A DNA stretch of 64,000 nt. Source: Spirulina sp. CCY15215. GTDB taxonomy: Bacteria; Cyanobacteriota; Cyanobacteriia; Cyanobacteriales; Spirulinaceae. Positions within the stretch are counted from its first letter, which is position 1; each line of letters starts with the position of its first letter. The stretch is from assembly GCF_016888125.1 (NCBI RefSeq), contig NZ_JACSWA010000575.1, positions 1 to 64,000 on the forward strand, read 5' to 3'. Shown here piece by piece: positions 26,035 through 36,779 of this stretch. The notes beneath the pieces are model-generated. The model did no database searches. It had not been told where the DNA came from and saw only the letters and a program-made list of their open reading frames with translations. The translations under genes were made by a program, and so were the position numbers.

Positions 26035-27678
26035 TCATTCTCCTAATGCCTTCCGACGTAAAGAACTGTAAGGCAAAACTCGCAAAATTTCCTCAATAGT
26101 TGTCACCCCTAAAGCAACTTTATCAATGGCTGCAATGCGAAAAGAAGCAAACTTAATCTTCTTTAAATAGCGGTGTAATTGGGTCATTGTGCCATCATAA
26201 ATAATTTCTCGGACAGTATCATCTACATCCAAAAGTTCCACGATCGCCTCCCGTCCCAAATATCCCGAATCAAAACACATATTACACCCTTTTCCCCTAC
26301 GCCATTGGGAAGTATCGATGCGCTTGGGATCTACATTTAACTTATCAAAATCTTGTTCCGTGGGGATATAAGGTTCAGCGCAGTGGGGACAAACTCGCCG
26401 CACTAAACGCTGTGCCACAATACCCAATAAAGCATCGCTGATCAACCCTGGATCGGGGCCGATATCTTTAAGTCGGGGGATAGCACCAGGAGCATCGTTA
26501 GTATGAAGAGTAGTGAGAACTAAATGTCCTGTTAAGGCTGCTCTCACAGCAGTTTCGGCGGTTTCTTCATCGCGAATTTCCCCCACCATAATAATATCTG
26601 GGTCTTGGCGCAAAATCGCCCGCATTCCTGCGGCAAAGGTCATTCCTGCGGCTTCATTGACTTGAGTTTGAGTAATGCGAGGCAAAATATACTCAACGGG
26701 GTTTTCTACGGTGACGACGTTAACGTGTTCCGTGGAAATCACTTGCAAACTGGTATATAGTGTACTGGTTTTCCCCGAACCCGTGGGACCGGTAAAGACG
26801 ATAATTCCTTGGGGTTGAGTCAACCAAGTTTTATAAATTTCGAGGGTTTTGGGGGAAAATCCCAGATCGTTGAGAACTTTAAAGGGATTTTTGCGAGGTA
26901 ACAAACGAACGACGGCCTTTTCTCCGAATACACAAGGGAGGGTACTGACTCGCATATCCATACCTAATTCTGCTTGTTCCCCCGAGGCATATTGTTCGCC
27001 GATACGTCCATCTTGAGGTTTACGACTTTCGGCAATGTCGATCTCTGACATGACCTTTAAGGCAACAATTACTCGCCGACTGATTTCAATGGGTAGGGTA
27101 GTGATATCTCGCAAAACACCATCGATACGATAGCGCACTCTCAACCCTTCTTGCATGGGTTCGAGGTGAATATCACTGGCACGGTTTCTTAAAGCACCGG
27201 AAATGAGGGTTTTAATGCGTTCGATCTGGCCGACTGCTTTAGCGAGATAGAGTTCTGTGGTTTCACTAATATTTTCTTGTTCTGTTAATCCTGTGAGGGG
27301 GTTTACAAAAGGATTAGCGGTGATATTTTTAGGATTGTAGTGATAAGTGTGATACCACTTGTTATAACTTTTATCTATAACGCGAACAATTTCGATTTCT
27401 GCGAAAGTGCGATCGCGCATCATGCGTAGATCTGCCGCAGAAATATCTACGGGACTGCCTAAATAATAACAATTTTGCCAGAGGAGTAGGGGAACAACCG
27501 GAGGTAAGAGTTTTTTGTGGGGAAATTCGCGAAAAAAGCGATCGCTGACTTCTGAATCGAGTAAGGAGGAGTCGATTAAACCTTCTTCATCAACTAACAT
27601 AGCTAAAGCGCGATCGCAAGTAATTTGACGATTTCTTAACTGTTGCCATGCTGTCGGTATTTTGATCAGTTCGACCAC
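26035..27678 (-). CDS. GspE/PilB-family secretion or pilus assembly ATPase
   Basis: 547 residues from a GTG at 27678 preceded by GAGGG at good spacing. The frame extends 53 codons further, but that part overlaps a palindrome and a CHASE2-like remnant and is not protein-like. An N-terminal T2SSE_N-like region comes first. The ATPase core has Walker A GPTGSGKTS (297-305), the Asp box, Walker B IIMVGEIRDEETAE, the His box TTLHTNDAPGAIPRL and a tetracysteine zinc motif CPHC..CNMC. It powers assembly of type IV pili or a type II-like system. The usual pilT and pilC neighbours are missing, so this may be a second, stand-alone PilB paralogue. Confidence 0.85.
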   Translation of the reverse strand: MVELIKIPTAWQQLRNRQITCDRALAMLVDEEGLIDSSLLDSEVSDRFFREFPHKKLLPPVVPLLLWQNCYYLGSPVDISAADLRMMRDRTFAEIEIVRVIDKSYNKWYHTYHYNPKNITANPFVNPLTGLTEQENISETTELYLAKAVGQIERIKTLISGALRNRASDIHLEPMQEGLRVRYRIDGVLRDITTLPIEISRRVIVALKVMSEIDIAESRKPQDGRIGEQYASGEQAELGMDMRVSTLPCVFGEKAVVRLLPRKNPFKVLNDLGFSPKTLEIYKTWLTQPQGIIVFTGPTGSGKTSTLYTSLQVISTEHVNVVTVENPVEYILPRITQTQVNEAAGMTFAAGMRAILRQDPDIIMVGEIRDEETAETAVRAALTGHLVLTTLHTNDAPGAIPRLKDIGPDPGLISDALLGIVAQRLVRRVCPHCAEPYIPTEQDFDKLNVDPKRIDTSQWRRGKGCNMCFDSGYLGREAIVELLDVDDTVREIIYDGTMTQLHRYLKKIKFASFRIAAIDKVALGVTTIEEILRVLPYSSLRRKALGE

Positions 27679-27728
27679 ATTTCTACCCTCAAAACTCTCA
27701 TATTTTCCAATTCTATAGCAAAAATTGA

Positions 27729-27881
27729 TTATGAGGTAGGGGTTTGGTCTCCAAACCCCTGTCTTGCTGTCACGAAGGGAAGGGCGATCGCGGCAAGAAT
27801 CAAACTTAATAAAGCAGGAATGAGAGGCAGCCACCAACCGCTTAAAAAGGCAGTATAGCTAATTGATTGATAATCCCTCAT
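27729..27881 (-). pseudogene. Remnant of a CHASE2-type membrane sensor C-terminus
   Basis: A 50-codon frame includes ISYTAFLSGWWLPLIPALLS followed by LILAAIALPF, then runs into a GTAG-footed palindrome. The GWWLP-IPALL hydrophobic helix pair is typical of the last membrane segments of cyanobacterial CHASE2 proteins. Nothing else of such a gene is present. I read it as debris, not as a functional miniprotein. Confidence 0.45.
27736..27760 (+). repeat. GTAG-footed palindrome (REP-like), GGGTTTGG type
   Basis: GTAG followed by GGGTTTGG-TCT-CCAAACCCC. It ends the CHASE2-like remnant. Confidence 0.65.
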
Positions 27882-28194
27882 GGATTTTATAAATATTTCT
27901 TAACATTTTTTTGCGTTAAAATCCTTGCTTTTTCTGATTTTTTCTGTTATTTTTAATTTTATTATAATGGGAATATTTTGACCTATTTATAACTGCCACT
28001 ATTACCCATTATGAAATAAATATATTAAATACAACTAAAGTAAGTATATCATAGGGCGATCGCGAAAACAAGAAGCAAATAAAATTATTTGCTACAATCA
28101 ACAGGCATATCGCTTTATCTGAGATGAATTACCCCAACTAAGTCAAAAAGTGTTTAGTTGGGGCTTTGTGCTTTAGAGAGAACTGCTCTCAACA
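27882..28194. other. AT-rich spacer without a recognisable gene
   Basis: About 313 bp, strongly AT-rich. The only structure I see is the hairpin at 28132-28163, described separately. No coding remnant is evident. Confidence 0.6.
28132..28163 (-). terminator. Hairpin after the lipoprotein gene
   Basis: CCCCAACTAA and TTAGTTGGGG form a perfect 10-bp stem around a 12-base loop, 32 bases past the lipoprotein stop. The U-tract is weak in both directions, so its role as terminator is likely but not certain. Confidence 0.5.
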
Positions 28195-29592
28195 TTAATC
28201 GATTGAGAAGTTCTCGGATGGCGGATCGATAGGAGTTTCTTGAGTGGATTCTATATTTTCCGTTTCAGAAACAGAACTTTCTGTATCCTTAACATTATTT
28301 TCTACCGATATCGGTTCTTGCTCCAATTCTGGCATAGGAATTTCTTCCTCTAATATTTCCTCTTCTGGTGTTGTTGTTTCATCCGGAATAAGTTCTTGAG
28401 CAGATTGGGAAGATGAGCTTTCCTCTAATATTTCCTCTTCTGGTGTTGTTGTTTCATCCAGGATAAGTTCTTGAGAAGATTGGGAAGATGCGTTTTCCTC
28501 TAATAGTTCCTCTTCCGAGGTCAGTTCTTGAGAAGGTTCAGAAGGAGAAATTTCTTCTAATTCAATGGACTCGTTTTCAGGACTTTCTAGAATAACTTCT
28601 TCATCAGTAGTGGGAACTTCTTCCGATTCGTCCTCCACAATAATAGGCGCAGTTTCTATCGGTTTGTAATTCGGATCGACAATTGGACTCGCATCTAATG
28701 CCGCCAATTCACCGTTAATCAATAGAGAAAGAGTATCTTTTCCTCCAGGTTGATAATTAAAAAGACCCACTGAAGTGTTAAAAGTATTATTAACAGGATT
28801 GCCATATTCGTCTAAAAACTCGAGTTTCACCCAATTAATACCCGGCTCAAAACCTTTAAGATAAATCGGACTCCAGCGATCGAGCAAGAAACTCTTCCCA
28901 TTCGCAGTTACGCGAATGCGCCAATCGGCAATTTCATCATTATTACTCTCTTGGGCAACCAAATGAAGAGGAGCATTGGCCACATAAAAATCGAGGAGAA
29001 TCGGCTCTGCTCCATAATCTCCTTGGGGACTATTGTAAGTCAAAATGGGTTGAGAAGTATTGGGCGTATTTTGAGGAGTTGGCGTAAAAAGAGAAAATGT
29101 TGTTTGAGCATAAGCCCCCTCATTTTTAAAACTTTCTCCCCAAGGTTTCACCGCAAACACCCGTAAAGTATGAGTACCCGGTGCTACATCTTCTAAAACA
29201 AGAGCTTCTTCGAGATCGTAAACTTCTCGCATTGGCTCATTATCCAAAATCACAGCAACATGGGGTCCCAAACCTAGGTCGCGATCGCGATAAATAGGCA
29301 AATCATCCACCCGCACTGCAACAGATACTTGAGTATCAGCAATAATTTCCTCAGTTTTAGGGCTAACAATCGTCACTTGAGGCTGATAGCGAAGTAAACT
29401 CCGATCCAACTCAACAAAGGCTTGGGGGGGAGCCGCTTCCGCTAAAGATTCTAGTTCGTCCCCTGGAGGAGATTGTAGAACCTTGCTTTCAATGCGATCG
29501 CCACACCCCATCAGTCCCCAACTCAAAGCAAAAATCAAAACCCCAGACAAAAACAATTTGCTCGATTGAAACAAAATCCTTGAAAATGCCAT
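28195..29592 (-). CDS. Lipoprotein with acidic repeat tail, conserved in cyanobacteria
   Basis: 465 residues. The signal peptide ends in a lipobox (WGLMGCGD), so the mature protein begins at a lipidated Cys near residue 30. A globular part (about 60-310) contains Ig-like strands (GPHVAVILDNEPM, GTHTLRVFAVKPWGESFKN) that fit a sensory or adhesion domain. From about 335 the chain is Glu/Ser/Thr-rich and contains a 25-residue repeat (SSQSSQELILDETTTPEEE and its variant). The tail is probably disordered and may span the periplasm or peptidoglycan. I do not recognise a specific function. Confidence 0.7.
   Translation of the reverse strand: MAFSRILFQSSKLFLSGVLIFALSWGLMGCGDRIESKVLQSPPGDELESLAEAAPPQAFVELDRSLLRYQPQVTIVSPKTEEIIADTQVSVAVRVDDLPIYRDRDLGLGPHVAVILDNEPMREVYDLEEALVLEDVAPGTHTLRVFAVKPWGESFKNEGAYAQTTFSLFTPTPQNTPNTSQPILTYNSPQGDYGAEPILLDFYVANAPLHLVAQESNNDEIADWRIRVTANGKSFLLDRWSPIYLKGFEPGINWVKLEFLDEYGNPVNNTFNTSVGLFNYQPGGKDTLSLLINGELAALDASPIVDPNYKPIETAPIIVEDESEEVPTTDEEVILESPENESIELEEISPSEPSQELTSEEELLEENASSQSSQELILDETTTPEEEILEESSSSQSAQELIPDETTTPEEEILEEEIPMPELEQEPISVENNVKDTESSVSETENIESTQETPIDPPSENFSID
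28345..28507 (-). repeat. 75-bp tandem repeat coding the lipoprotein's acidic tail
   Basis: The unit begins TTCCTCTAATATTTCCTCTT and recurs at 28345, 28420 and (partly, diverged) 28495. The period of 75 bp equals 25 residues and keeps the frame. The first two units are nearly identical. Confidence 0.85.
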
Positions 29593-30080
29593 TTCCCCTC
29601 CTTGGGCGATCGCTTCAGTTTACAAACCTCTGGTTTTAGCAGACTTAACACCAGACTGCCCGATCGCAAATTTAGCTTGAGAGAGGGGGAAACATCAAGC
29701 ACTAGAACCGGAAAAGCCGCGATCGCCACATAGTCAAGGAGAAATATTTCATTTTGTAAAAAAAACCTCATTATGACTTGACTTTTCCCCCTTTCCTATT
29801 GAACTAAACCCTCAATCGAACAGAGGATTTAGCTAAGTTTAAATATTGTTAACATATCTCAACGAAAAGAACGAACGCACCGTATCATCTACTTCATAAG
29901 TGGTTTTAAAAGCAAAACCCCCCTAAAGACACATCTCAATTGAACACTGAGATGTTAAATAATTAAGGGAAAACAAGGCGACATCTTAATTCCGTCGGCT
30001 TTTCAAATCAAAAAATTGTTTGGCAAATTCCCCTTACAGGGAAAATGCTTGTCCATTGTTGTCTAGGGAGGAGAACCCTC
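29593..30080. promoter_or_regulatory. 488-bp divergent region upstream of psaA
   Basis: It separates the lipoprotein gene from psaA and must hold the light-regulated psaA promoters. I see no clear HLR1 (RpaB) repeat or unambiguous -10/-35. An 8-bp stem, ACATCTCA (29931-29938) with TGAGATGT (29948-29955), lies about 126 bases before the psaA start. It could sit in the 5' leader. Confidence 0.45.
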
Positions 30081-32384
30081 ATGACAATCAGTCCTCCAGA
30101 AGGAGAGGCAAAAGCAAAAGTAGCGGTTGACACCGATCCCGTACCCACTTCCTTTGAGAAATGGGGAAAACCGGGTCATTTTCGTCGTGACTTAGCCAAA
30201 GGGCCCAAAACCACCACCTGGATTTGGGACCTACACGCCGACGCACACGACTTTGACAGTCAAACCAGCGACTTAGAAGAAATTTCCCGCAAAATCTTTA
30301 GCGCGCACTTCGGCCACCTCGCCGTCGTGTTCGTTTGGTTGAGTGGGATGTACTTCCACGGTGCTCGCTTCTCTAACTACACGGCTTGGTTGCAAGATCC
30401 GCTCAACATCAAACCCAGCGCTCAAGTCGTCTGGCCTGTTGTCGGTCAAGAAATATTAAATGGTGATGTTGGTGGCGGTTTCCACGGCATTCAAGTCACC
30501 TCTGGCTTTTTCCAAATGTGGCGTGCCAATGGCATTACCAACGAGTACGAACTATACTGCACCGCTATTGGCGGTCTAGTTATGGCTGCTCTGTGTCTTT
30601 TTGCCGGCTGGTTCCACTACCACAAAAAAGCCCCCAAACTGGAATGGTTCCAAAACGCAGAGTCGATGATGAACCATCACTTAGCGGGTTTATTGGGATT
30701 AGGATGCTTAGGCTATGCGGGACAGCAAATTCACGTCTCCATGCCCATTAACGCTTGCTTAGATGCGATCGATGCCGGAAGCCCCCTCACCGTAGGCGGT
30801 AAAGTCATCGAAACCATTAGCGACATCCCCCTACCCCACGAGTGGATTTTGAATCCGAGCTTAATGGCGGATATCTATCCCAGTTTTGCCCAAGGCATTA
30901 TGCCGTTCTTTACCTTGAACTGGGCAGTCTATTCAGACTTCCTCACCTTTAAAGGCGGTTTAAATCCAGTAACAGGCGGACTTTGGCTCAGTGATACCGC
31001 TCACCACCACTTGGCATTGGCGGTATTGTTCATCATTGCCGGTCACATGTACCGCACCAATTGGGGTATCGGTCATACCTTTAAAGAGATCATGGACGCT
31101 CATAAAGGCGATCCTCTTCTCTTTGGTGGTGAAGGTCATAAAGGCATTTACGAGATCTTTATTACCTCTTGGCACGCCGAACTGTCTTGGCATTTGGCCT
31201 TGCTCGGTTCCCTGACCATCATCATCGCCCATCATATGTACGCGATGCCCCCATATCCCTATCAAGCGATAGACTACGGCACGCAATTGTCCCTCTTCAC
31301 TCACCATATGTGGATTGGTGGCTTCCTGATCGTAGGGGCGGGCGCTCATGCGGCAATCTTTATGGTGCGCGACTACGATCCTGCCAAGAACGTTAACAAC
31401 GCTCTCGATCGCGTCCTGCGGGTACGCGATGCCATCATCTCTCACCTGAACTGGGTTTGTATCTGGTTAGGCTTCCATAGCTTCGGGTTGTACATTCACA
31501 ATGACACCATGCGAGCTTTGGGACGACCCCAAGATATGTTCTCGGACACGGGCATTCAACTGCAACCCATCTTTGCCCAGTGGATCCAAGGAGTTCATGC
31601 GGCAGCAGCCGGTGCTACAGCACCCTTTGCCCTCAACTCCGTTAGTCCTGCTTTCGGTGGTGATATCGTTGCCGTGGGTGGCAAAATTGCAATGATGCCC
31701 ATTAAGTTAGGCACTGCCGACTTTATGGTTCATCATATCCACGCTTTCACCATTCACGTCACCGTACTGATCCTCCTCAAAGGCGTTCTTTACGCACGGA
31801 GTTCTCGCTTGGTTCCCGATAAATCCGAACTCGGCTTCCGCTTCCCTTGCGACGGTCCAGGTCGCGGCGGTACCTGTCAAGTTTCCGGTTGGGATCACGT
31901 CTTCTTGGGCTTGTTCTGGATGTATAACTCCCTCTCCATCGTAATTTTCCACTTTAGTTGGAAAATGCAATCCGATGTTTGGGGTACAGTAGCACCAGAT
32001 GGAACAGTCACTCATATCACCGGCGGTAACTTCGCTCAAAGCGCAATTACCATTAACGGTTGGTTGCGAGACTTCCTGTGGGCGCAAGCAGCTAATGTCA
32101 TCAACTCTTATGGGTCGGCCCTTTCGGCTTATGGCATTATGTTCCTAGCGGGTCACTTCATCTTTGCCTTCAGCTTGATGTTCTTGTTTAGCGGTCGCGG
32201 CTACTGGCAAGAATTAATCGAGTCCATTGTTTGGGCTCACAACAAGCTGAAACTTGCTCCCGCCATTCAACCTCGTGCGTTGAGCATTACCCAAGGACGT
32301 GCAGTGGGTGTCGCTCACTACCTCCTCGGAGGCATTGTCACCACTTGGGCATTCTTCTTGGCGCGAATACTCTCCGTGGGTTAA
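30081..32384 (+). CDS. psaA: Photosystem I P700 apoprotein A1 (PsaA)
   Basis: 767 residues from the ATG at 30081 ([19 protein letters not shown]), preceded by GGGAGGAGAACCCTC. The frame runs 12 codons further up, but that is leader. PsaA forms the heterodimeric photosystem I core with PsaB in the thylakoid and binds P700, the electron acceptors A0 and A1 and most core chlorophylls. Eleven membrane helices are expected. The [20 protein letters not shown] loop supplies two of the four Cys ligands of the FX iron-sulfur cluster, and the C-terminal [20 protein letters not shown] region carries the P700 area. Complete and in register with psaB, 149 bp downstream. Confidence 0.98.
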   Translation: MTISPPEGEAKAKVAVDTDPVPTSFEKWGKPGHFRRDLAKGPKTTTWIWDLHADAHDFDSQTSDLEEISRKIFSAHFGHLAVVFVWLSGMYFHGARFSNYTAWLQDPLNIKPSAQVVWPVVGQEILNGDVGGGFHGIQVTSGFFQMWRANGITNEYELYCTAIGGLVMAALCLFAGWFHYHKKAPKLEWFQNAESMMNHHLAGLLGLGCLGYAGQQIHVSMPINACLDAIDAGSPLTVGGKVIETISDIPLPHEWILNPSLMADIYPSFAQGIMPFFTLNWAVYSDFLTFKGGLNPVTGGLWLSDTAHHHLALAVLFIIAGHMYRTNWGIGHTFKEIMDAHKGDPLLFGGEGHKGIYEIFITSWHAELSWHLALLGSLTIIIAHHMYAMPPYPYQAIDYGTQLSLFTHHMWIGGFLIVGAGAHAAIFMVRDYDPAKNVNNALDRVLRVRDAIISHLNWVCIWLGFHSFGLYIHNDTMRALGRPQDMFSDTGIQLQPIFAQWIQGVHAAAAGATAPFALNSVSPAFGGDIVAVGGKIAMMPIKLGTADFMVHHIHAFTIHVTVLILLKGVLYARSSRLVPDKSELGFRFPCDGPGRGGTCQVSGWDHVFLGLFWMYNSLSIVIFHFSWKMQSDVWGTVAPDGTVTHITGGNFAQSAITINGWLRDFLWAQAANVINSYGSALSAYGIMFLAGHFIFAFSLMFLFSGRGYWQELIESIVWAHNKLKLAPAIQPRALSITQGRAVGVAHYLLGGIVTTWAFFLARILSVG

Positions 32385-32533
32385 ACGTCCGGTTGAAAGT
32401 CTAACTTCTTACCCCATCAAATTGAATCAATCCTCTTTGATGGCGGTAAGACAGTCCCCAAATGAGTAGCAACACGCATTAGTGAATTTGCATAAGACTC
32501 ATGTTCAGGTAGGAAAACTCCTCAAAAAGATTT

Positions 32534-34762
32534 ATGGCAACTAAATTTCCAAAATTTAGCCAGGACCTCGCCCAAGATCCAACAACCCGTCGGATCTGGT
32601 ACGGGATTGCCACAGCCCACGACTTTGAAAGTCATGACGGCATGACCGAAGAAAATCTCTACCAAAAGATTTTCGCTTCCCATTTCGGACACATCGCTAT
32701 CATTTTCCTGTGGACTTCTGGCACCCTCTTCCATGTGGCTTGGCAAGGTAACTTCGAGCAATGGATTAAAGATCCGCTCAATGTCCGTCCCATCGCTCAC
32801 GCAATTTGGGATCCCCAATTCGGTCAAGGTGCAATTGATGCCTTCACCCAAGCGGGAGCAAGCAATCCCGTTAACATCTGCTATTCCGGGGTTTACCACT
32901 GGTTCTACACCATTGGCATGACCACCAATGCAGAACTTTACCAAGGTTCTATCTTCCTTTTAATTCTCTCTGCCGTGATGTTGTTCGCTGGCTGGCTGCA
33001 CTTGCAACCCAAGTTCCGCCCCAGCTTGTCTTGGTTTAAAAACGCCGAGTCTCGCTTGAACCATCACTTGGCTGGATTATTCGGAGTTAGCTCTTTGGCT
33101 TGGACCGGTCACTTGGTTCACGTAGCGATTCCCGAATCTCGGGGCATCCACGTGGGTTGGGATAACTTCCTTTCCGTGAAACCTCACCCGGCAGGTTTGG
33201 CACCGTTCTTTACGGGAAACTGGGGCGTTTACGCTCAGAATCCTGATACGGCGGGTCATATCTTCGGAACTTCTGAAGGTGCGGGAACAGCTATCTTGAC
33301 TTTCCTCGGTGGCTTCCATCCCCAAACCGAGTCTCTTTGGTTGACTGACATCGCTCACCACCACTTGGCGATCGCAGTTCTCTTCATCATTGCTGGCCAT
33401 ATGTACCGCACGAACTTCGGTATCGGTCACAGCATGAAAGAGATCATGAATGCCCACACTCCCCCAGAAGGTACGCCTTTTGGCGGCATGATTGGCGCGG
33501 GTCATAAAGGGATGTACGACACCTATAACAATTCTCTGCACTTCCAATTGGGATGGCATCTGGCTTGTTTAGGGGTTGTTACCTCCTTGGTGGCACAGCA
33601 TATGTACTCCATGCCGTCCTACGTCTTTATTGCGCGGGACTACACCACACAAGCAGCCTTATTTACTCATCACGAGTATATTGCTGGTTTCTTGATGGTA
33701 GGAGCATTTGCTCACGGCGCGATCTTCTTGGTGCGGGATTACGATCCCATTGCGAACGAGAACAATGTTCTAGCGCGGATGTTGGAGCATAAAGAAGCAT
33801 TGATTTCCCACTTGAGTTGGGTTTCTCTCTTCCTCGGTTTCCACACCCTCGGGCTGTACGTTCACAATGATGTCGTGGTTGCTTTCGGGACTCCTGAAAA
33901 GCAAATTCTCGTCGAACCTGTGTTCGCTCAGTTCATCCAAGCGTCTCACGGCAAACTTCTCTACGGGATGGATGTTCTGTTATCCAACCCTGATAGTGTT
34001 GCTGCCACTGCATACCCAAACTACGCTAACGTTTGGTTGCCGGGTTGGTTAGATGCAATCAATAGCGGGGCTAATTCCCTGTTCTTGACCATTGGACCTG
34101 GAGACTTCTTGGTTCACCATGCGATCGCCCTTGGTTTGCACACCACGGTGTTGATTCTGGTTAAAGGCGCTTTGGATGCTCGCGGCTCCAAGTTAATGCC
34201 GGACAAGAAAGATTTCGGTTATTCCTTCCCCTGTGACGGTCCGGGCCGTGGCGGTACTTGCGATATCTCTGCTTGGGATTCCTTCTACCTCGCCATGTTC
34301 TGGATGTTGAACACCTTGGGTTGGTTAACCTTCTATTGGCACTGGAAACACTTGGCCGTCTGGCAAGGTAATGTTGCCCAGTTCAATGAAAACTCGACCT
34401 ATTTAATGGGTTGGTTCCGGGATTATCTCTGGGCAAACTCTGCTCAATTAATCAACGGTTACAATCCTTATGGCGTGAATAACCTCTCGGTTTGGGCTTG
34501 GATGTTCCTCTTCGGACACCTGGTTTGGGCGACAGGTTTCATGTTCCTCATCTCTTGGCGCGGTTACTGGCAAGAGTTAATCGAGACGATTGTTTGGGCC
34601 CACGAGCGTACTCCTTTGGCGAACTTGGTTCGCTGGAAAGATAAGCCCGTTGCTCTCTCTATCGTTCAAGCTCGCGTGGTTGGTTTAGCTCACTTCACGG
34701 TGGGTTACATCTTCACCTACGCGGCCTTCTTGATAGCTTCAACGGCTGGTAAGTTCGGCTAA
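32534..34762 (+). CDS. psaB: Photosystem I P700 apoprotein A2 (PsaB)
   Basis: 742 residues, starting [20 protein letters not shown] as usual for PsaB. It supplies the second half of the photosystem I core and the other two FX cysteines in [20 protein letters not shown]. His-rich membrane helices ([20 protein letters not shown]) bind antenna chlorophyll. It follows psaA in the same direction, consistent with the conserved psaAB transcript. A hairpin terminator lies 20 bp past its stop. Confidence 0.98.
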   Translation: MATKFPKFSQDLAQDPTTRRIWYGIATAHDFESHDGMTEENLYQKIFASHFGHIAIIFLWTSGTLFHVAWQGNFEQWIKDPLNVRPIAHAIWDPQFGQGAIDAFTQAGASNPVNICYSGVYHWFYTIGMTTNAELYQGSIFLLILSAVMLFAGWLHLQPKFRPSLSWFKNAESRLNHHLAGLFGVSSLAWTGHLVHVAIPESRGIHVGWDNFLSVKPHPAGLAPFFTGNWGVYAQNPDTAGHIFGTSEGAGTAILTFLGGFHPQTESLWLTDIAHHHLAIAVLFIIAGHMYRTNFGIGHSMKEIMNAHTPPEGTPFGGMIGAGHKGMYDTYNNSLHFQLGWHLACLGVVTSLVAQHMYSMPSYVFIARDYTTQAALFTHHEYIAGFLMVGAFAHGAIFLVRDYDPIANENNVLARMLEHKEALISHLSWVSLFLGFHTLGLYVHNDVVVAFGTPEKQILVEPVFAQFIQASHGKLLYGMDVLLSNPDSVAATAYPNYANVWLPGWLDAINSGANSLFLTIGPGDFLVHHAIALGLHTTVLILVKGALDARGSKLMPDKKDFGYSFPCDGPGRGGTCDISAWDSFYLAMFWMLNTLGWLTFYWHWKHLAVWQGNVAQFNENSTYLMGWFRDYLWANSAQLINGYNPYGVNNLSVWAWMFLFGHLVWATGFMFLISWRGYWQELIETIVWAHERTPLANLVRWKDKPVALSIVQARVVGLAHFTVGYIFTYAAFLIASTAGKFG

Positions 34763-34782
34763 CCATTAGCTGAGTAGGTTTT

Positions 34783-34812
34783 AAATCCCCTGCCTTCGGG
34801 TGGGGGATTTTT
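34783..34812 (+). terminator. Terminator of the psaAB operon
   Basis: AAATCCCC pairs with GGGGATTT around a GCCTTCGGG loop region, followed by TTTC. Confidence 0.8.
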
Positions 34813-34856
34813 CATGGTATAAATAATAACAAATACCCTATAGTCGATTATCGATC

Positions 34857-36053
34857 GTGTTTAAAGTTCTTCATGTTATTCCTTCCGTTTCGTCGGCGCG
34901 AGGGGGTCCGACTCAGGTTGTTTTAAATTTAGTTAAAGCCTTGCGCGATCGCGGTATAGATGCAGAAATTGCCACAACTGATGATGATGGTTTAGAGGTT
35001 TTAGATGTTCCTCTCCATCAGCGTATTGAATATGAGGGTGTTCCTATTTGGTTTTTCCCGCGCTTTTCTGCACCAAAAAATACGATTTCCCTCGGTAACG
35101 ATCGCGGTTTCCTTTTTTCGTGGTCATTAACCCAATGGTTATGGCAAAATCTCGCCAATTATGACATTTTAGATCATCATTATTTATTTTCTTATAGTTC
35201 CACTTGTGCTGGGGCGATCGCAAGGTGGAAGAAAATTCCCTATACTGTTCGGACAATGGGACAATTATCACCTTGGGCTTTAGCACAAAGTCAGCGTAAA
35301 AAGCAAGTATATTCAGCTTTGATTGAACGTCGGAATCTTAATCAGGCGGCGGTTATTCACTGTACCACGGCAGGAGAAGCTGAAGATGTCAATAATTTTG
35401 GTATTGTCGCACCTAAAGCCATTTTACCTTTAGGAGTGCAATCAGAGATAATAATTGATGATGCAGGCTCAAAACTACGCCAAATTTATCAGATTTCTTC
35501 TACAACTCCGATTATTTTATTTCTCTCTCGTATCCATTATAAAAAACGTCCAGAATTATTACTCGAAGCACTTTATTCTCTGAAAACCAAACAGGAATTT
35601 CATCTTATTTTTGCAGGTACGGGAGAAGAAGAATATCTCAAGAAACTAGAAAGTTTGGTTGCATCTTTTGACTTAACTCAAAATGTTACCTTTGCTGGGT
35701 TTTTAACTGGGAAAAGTAAAGCATTAGCCTTGCAAGGTTCCGATCTATTCATTTTGCCTTCCTTTGCAGAAAACTTTGCGGTTGCAGTTGCCGAGGCAAT
35801 GGCGGTAGGATTACCTGTTATTGTCACCCCTCAAGTGCAAATTGCCCCAGAAGTTCTTGCAGCTAAGGCTGGGTTAGTGGTAGAAGGGGAAGTGACGAAA
35901 GTAGCCGAGGCGATCGCGACTCTCCTCGCATCTCCTCAACTGCGTCAAGAATTAGGCGATAATGGCAAACAATTAGTCAAAACTCGCTATTCTTGGGATG
36001 CGATCGCCGGACATCTCATCTCGGTTTATCAGACCATTATTAATGAACAATAA
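34857..36053 (+). CDS. Glycosyltransferase family 4
   Basis: 398 residues from a GTG start (FKVLHVIPSVSSARGG); no ATG lies near enough to keep the first GT-B strand. GT4 features include the acceptor-side glycine loop (SARGGPTQVVLNLV), the donor site LFLSRIHYKKRPELLLEAL and the EX7E motif in PSFAENFAVAVAEAMAVGLP. It adds a sugar from a nucleotide donor to a surface glycan or lipid; the acceptor is unknown. The next gene, a methyltransferase, overlaps its end by 11 bases, so the two form an operon. Confidence 0.88.
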   Translation: MFKVLHVIPSVSSARGGPTQVVLNLVKALRDRGIDAEIATTDDDGLEVLDVPLHQRIEYEGVPIWFFPRFSAPKNTISLGNDRGFLFSWSLTQWLWQNLANYDILDHHYLFSYSSTCAGAIARWKKIPYTVRTMGQLSPWALAQSQRKKQVYSALIERRNLNQAAVIHCTTAGEAEDVNNFGIVAPKAILPLGVQSEIIIDDAGSKLRQIYQISSTTPIILFLSRIHYKKRPELLLEALYSLKTKQEFHLIFAGTGEEEYLKKLESLVASFDLTQNVTFAGFLTGKSKALALQGSDLFILPSFAENFAVAVAEAMAVGLPVIVTPQVQIAPEVLAAKAGLVVEGEVTKVAEAIATLLASPQLRQELGDNGKQLVKTRYSWDAIAGHLISVYQTIINEQ

Positions 36054-36744
36054 ACAATTATTAATGAAAGACAACCCACAACAAATAACCAATAATAAAC
36101 AACCAATATGCCTGCATATTGGTTGTGGTTTAATTATCGCTGAAGGCTGGAAAAATATTGACGCTTCTCCCTCTTTAAGATTGGTTAAAATTCCTATTAT
36201 TGGACGTTTTCTAATTCCTGTACTCAAATTACCAGCATGGTCTACAAATGCACAATATGGAAATATTGTCAAGGGTTTAGATATTGCTCCCAATAGCTGC
36301 GATTTAATCTACGCTTCCCATGTTCTCGAACATCTTAGTATTACAGATTTTAAGATTGCAATGGAAAGAATTTATTCTTATTTAAAACCCCAAGGAATTT
36401 TCCGCGCAGTTGTTCCTAATTTAGAAGATTTAATTGCTACTTATATTCGGGAAAAAAAGGAAGAAAAACTTGCTTCTCAAGCCTCCATTAATTTTATGAC
36501 TAACTCCTTAATTGGGCATTTAGGGACGCGAAAAGCGTTAGGCGATCGCCTGAGAGAAATGTTTTCTAATAATCGCCATCAATGGATGTGGGACGAATCT
36601 TCTCTAACTAATGCCTTTATTGAACAAGGGTTTAAAGATGTTCGTCTCTGTCAATATCAAGAATGGCGAGACGATCGCTTTGCGGGAGTCGAACATCCTG
36701 AAAGTTTTGAAAATGCCATTTGTATTGAAGGAATTAAAAAATAG
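36043..36744 (+). CDS. SAM-dependent class I methyltransferase
   Basis: 233 residues from ATG at 36043; another ATG at 36064 is possible. SAM motif I is PICLHIGCGLIIAEGWKNID; CDLIYASHVLEHLS is the motif II region with the usual EHL. The central GTLG-like insert and DDRFAGVEHPESFENAI ending are common in methyltransferases of cell-surface glycan clusters. It overlaps the preceding GT4 gene, which suggests it methylates the same glycan or its precursor. The start is inferred from the coupling. Confidence 0.82.
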   Translation: MNNKQLLMKDNPQQITNNKQPICLHIGCGLIIAEGWKNIDASPSLRLVKIPIIGRFLIPVLKLPAWSTNAQYGNIVKGLDIAPNSCDLIYASHVLEHLSITDFKIAMERIYSYLKPQGIFRAVVPNLEDLIATYIREKKEEKLASQASINFMTNSLIGHLGTRKALGDRLREMFSNNRHQWMWDESSLTNAFIEQGFKDVRLCQYQEWRDDRFAGVEHPESFENAICIEGIKK

Positions 36745-36779
36745 AGAAACTTCTCTATTTTACAATTATTTTTGCCTTA

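Noticed and set aside
27679-27837. 53-codon N-terminal extension of the GspE/PilB-like ATPase
   Set aside because: It runs through a GTAG palindrome and overlaps the CHASE2-like remnant. A GTG with a good Shine-Dalgarno sequence at 27678 fits better.
30045-30080. Upstream extension of psaA by 12 codons
   Set aside because: PsaA proteins begin at the MTISPPE-type start, and a ribosome-binding site lies directly before the ATG at 30081.
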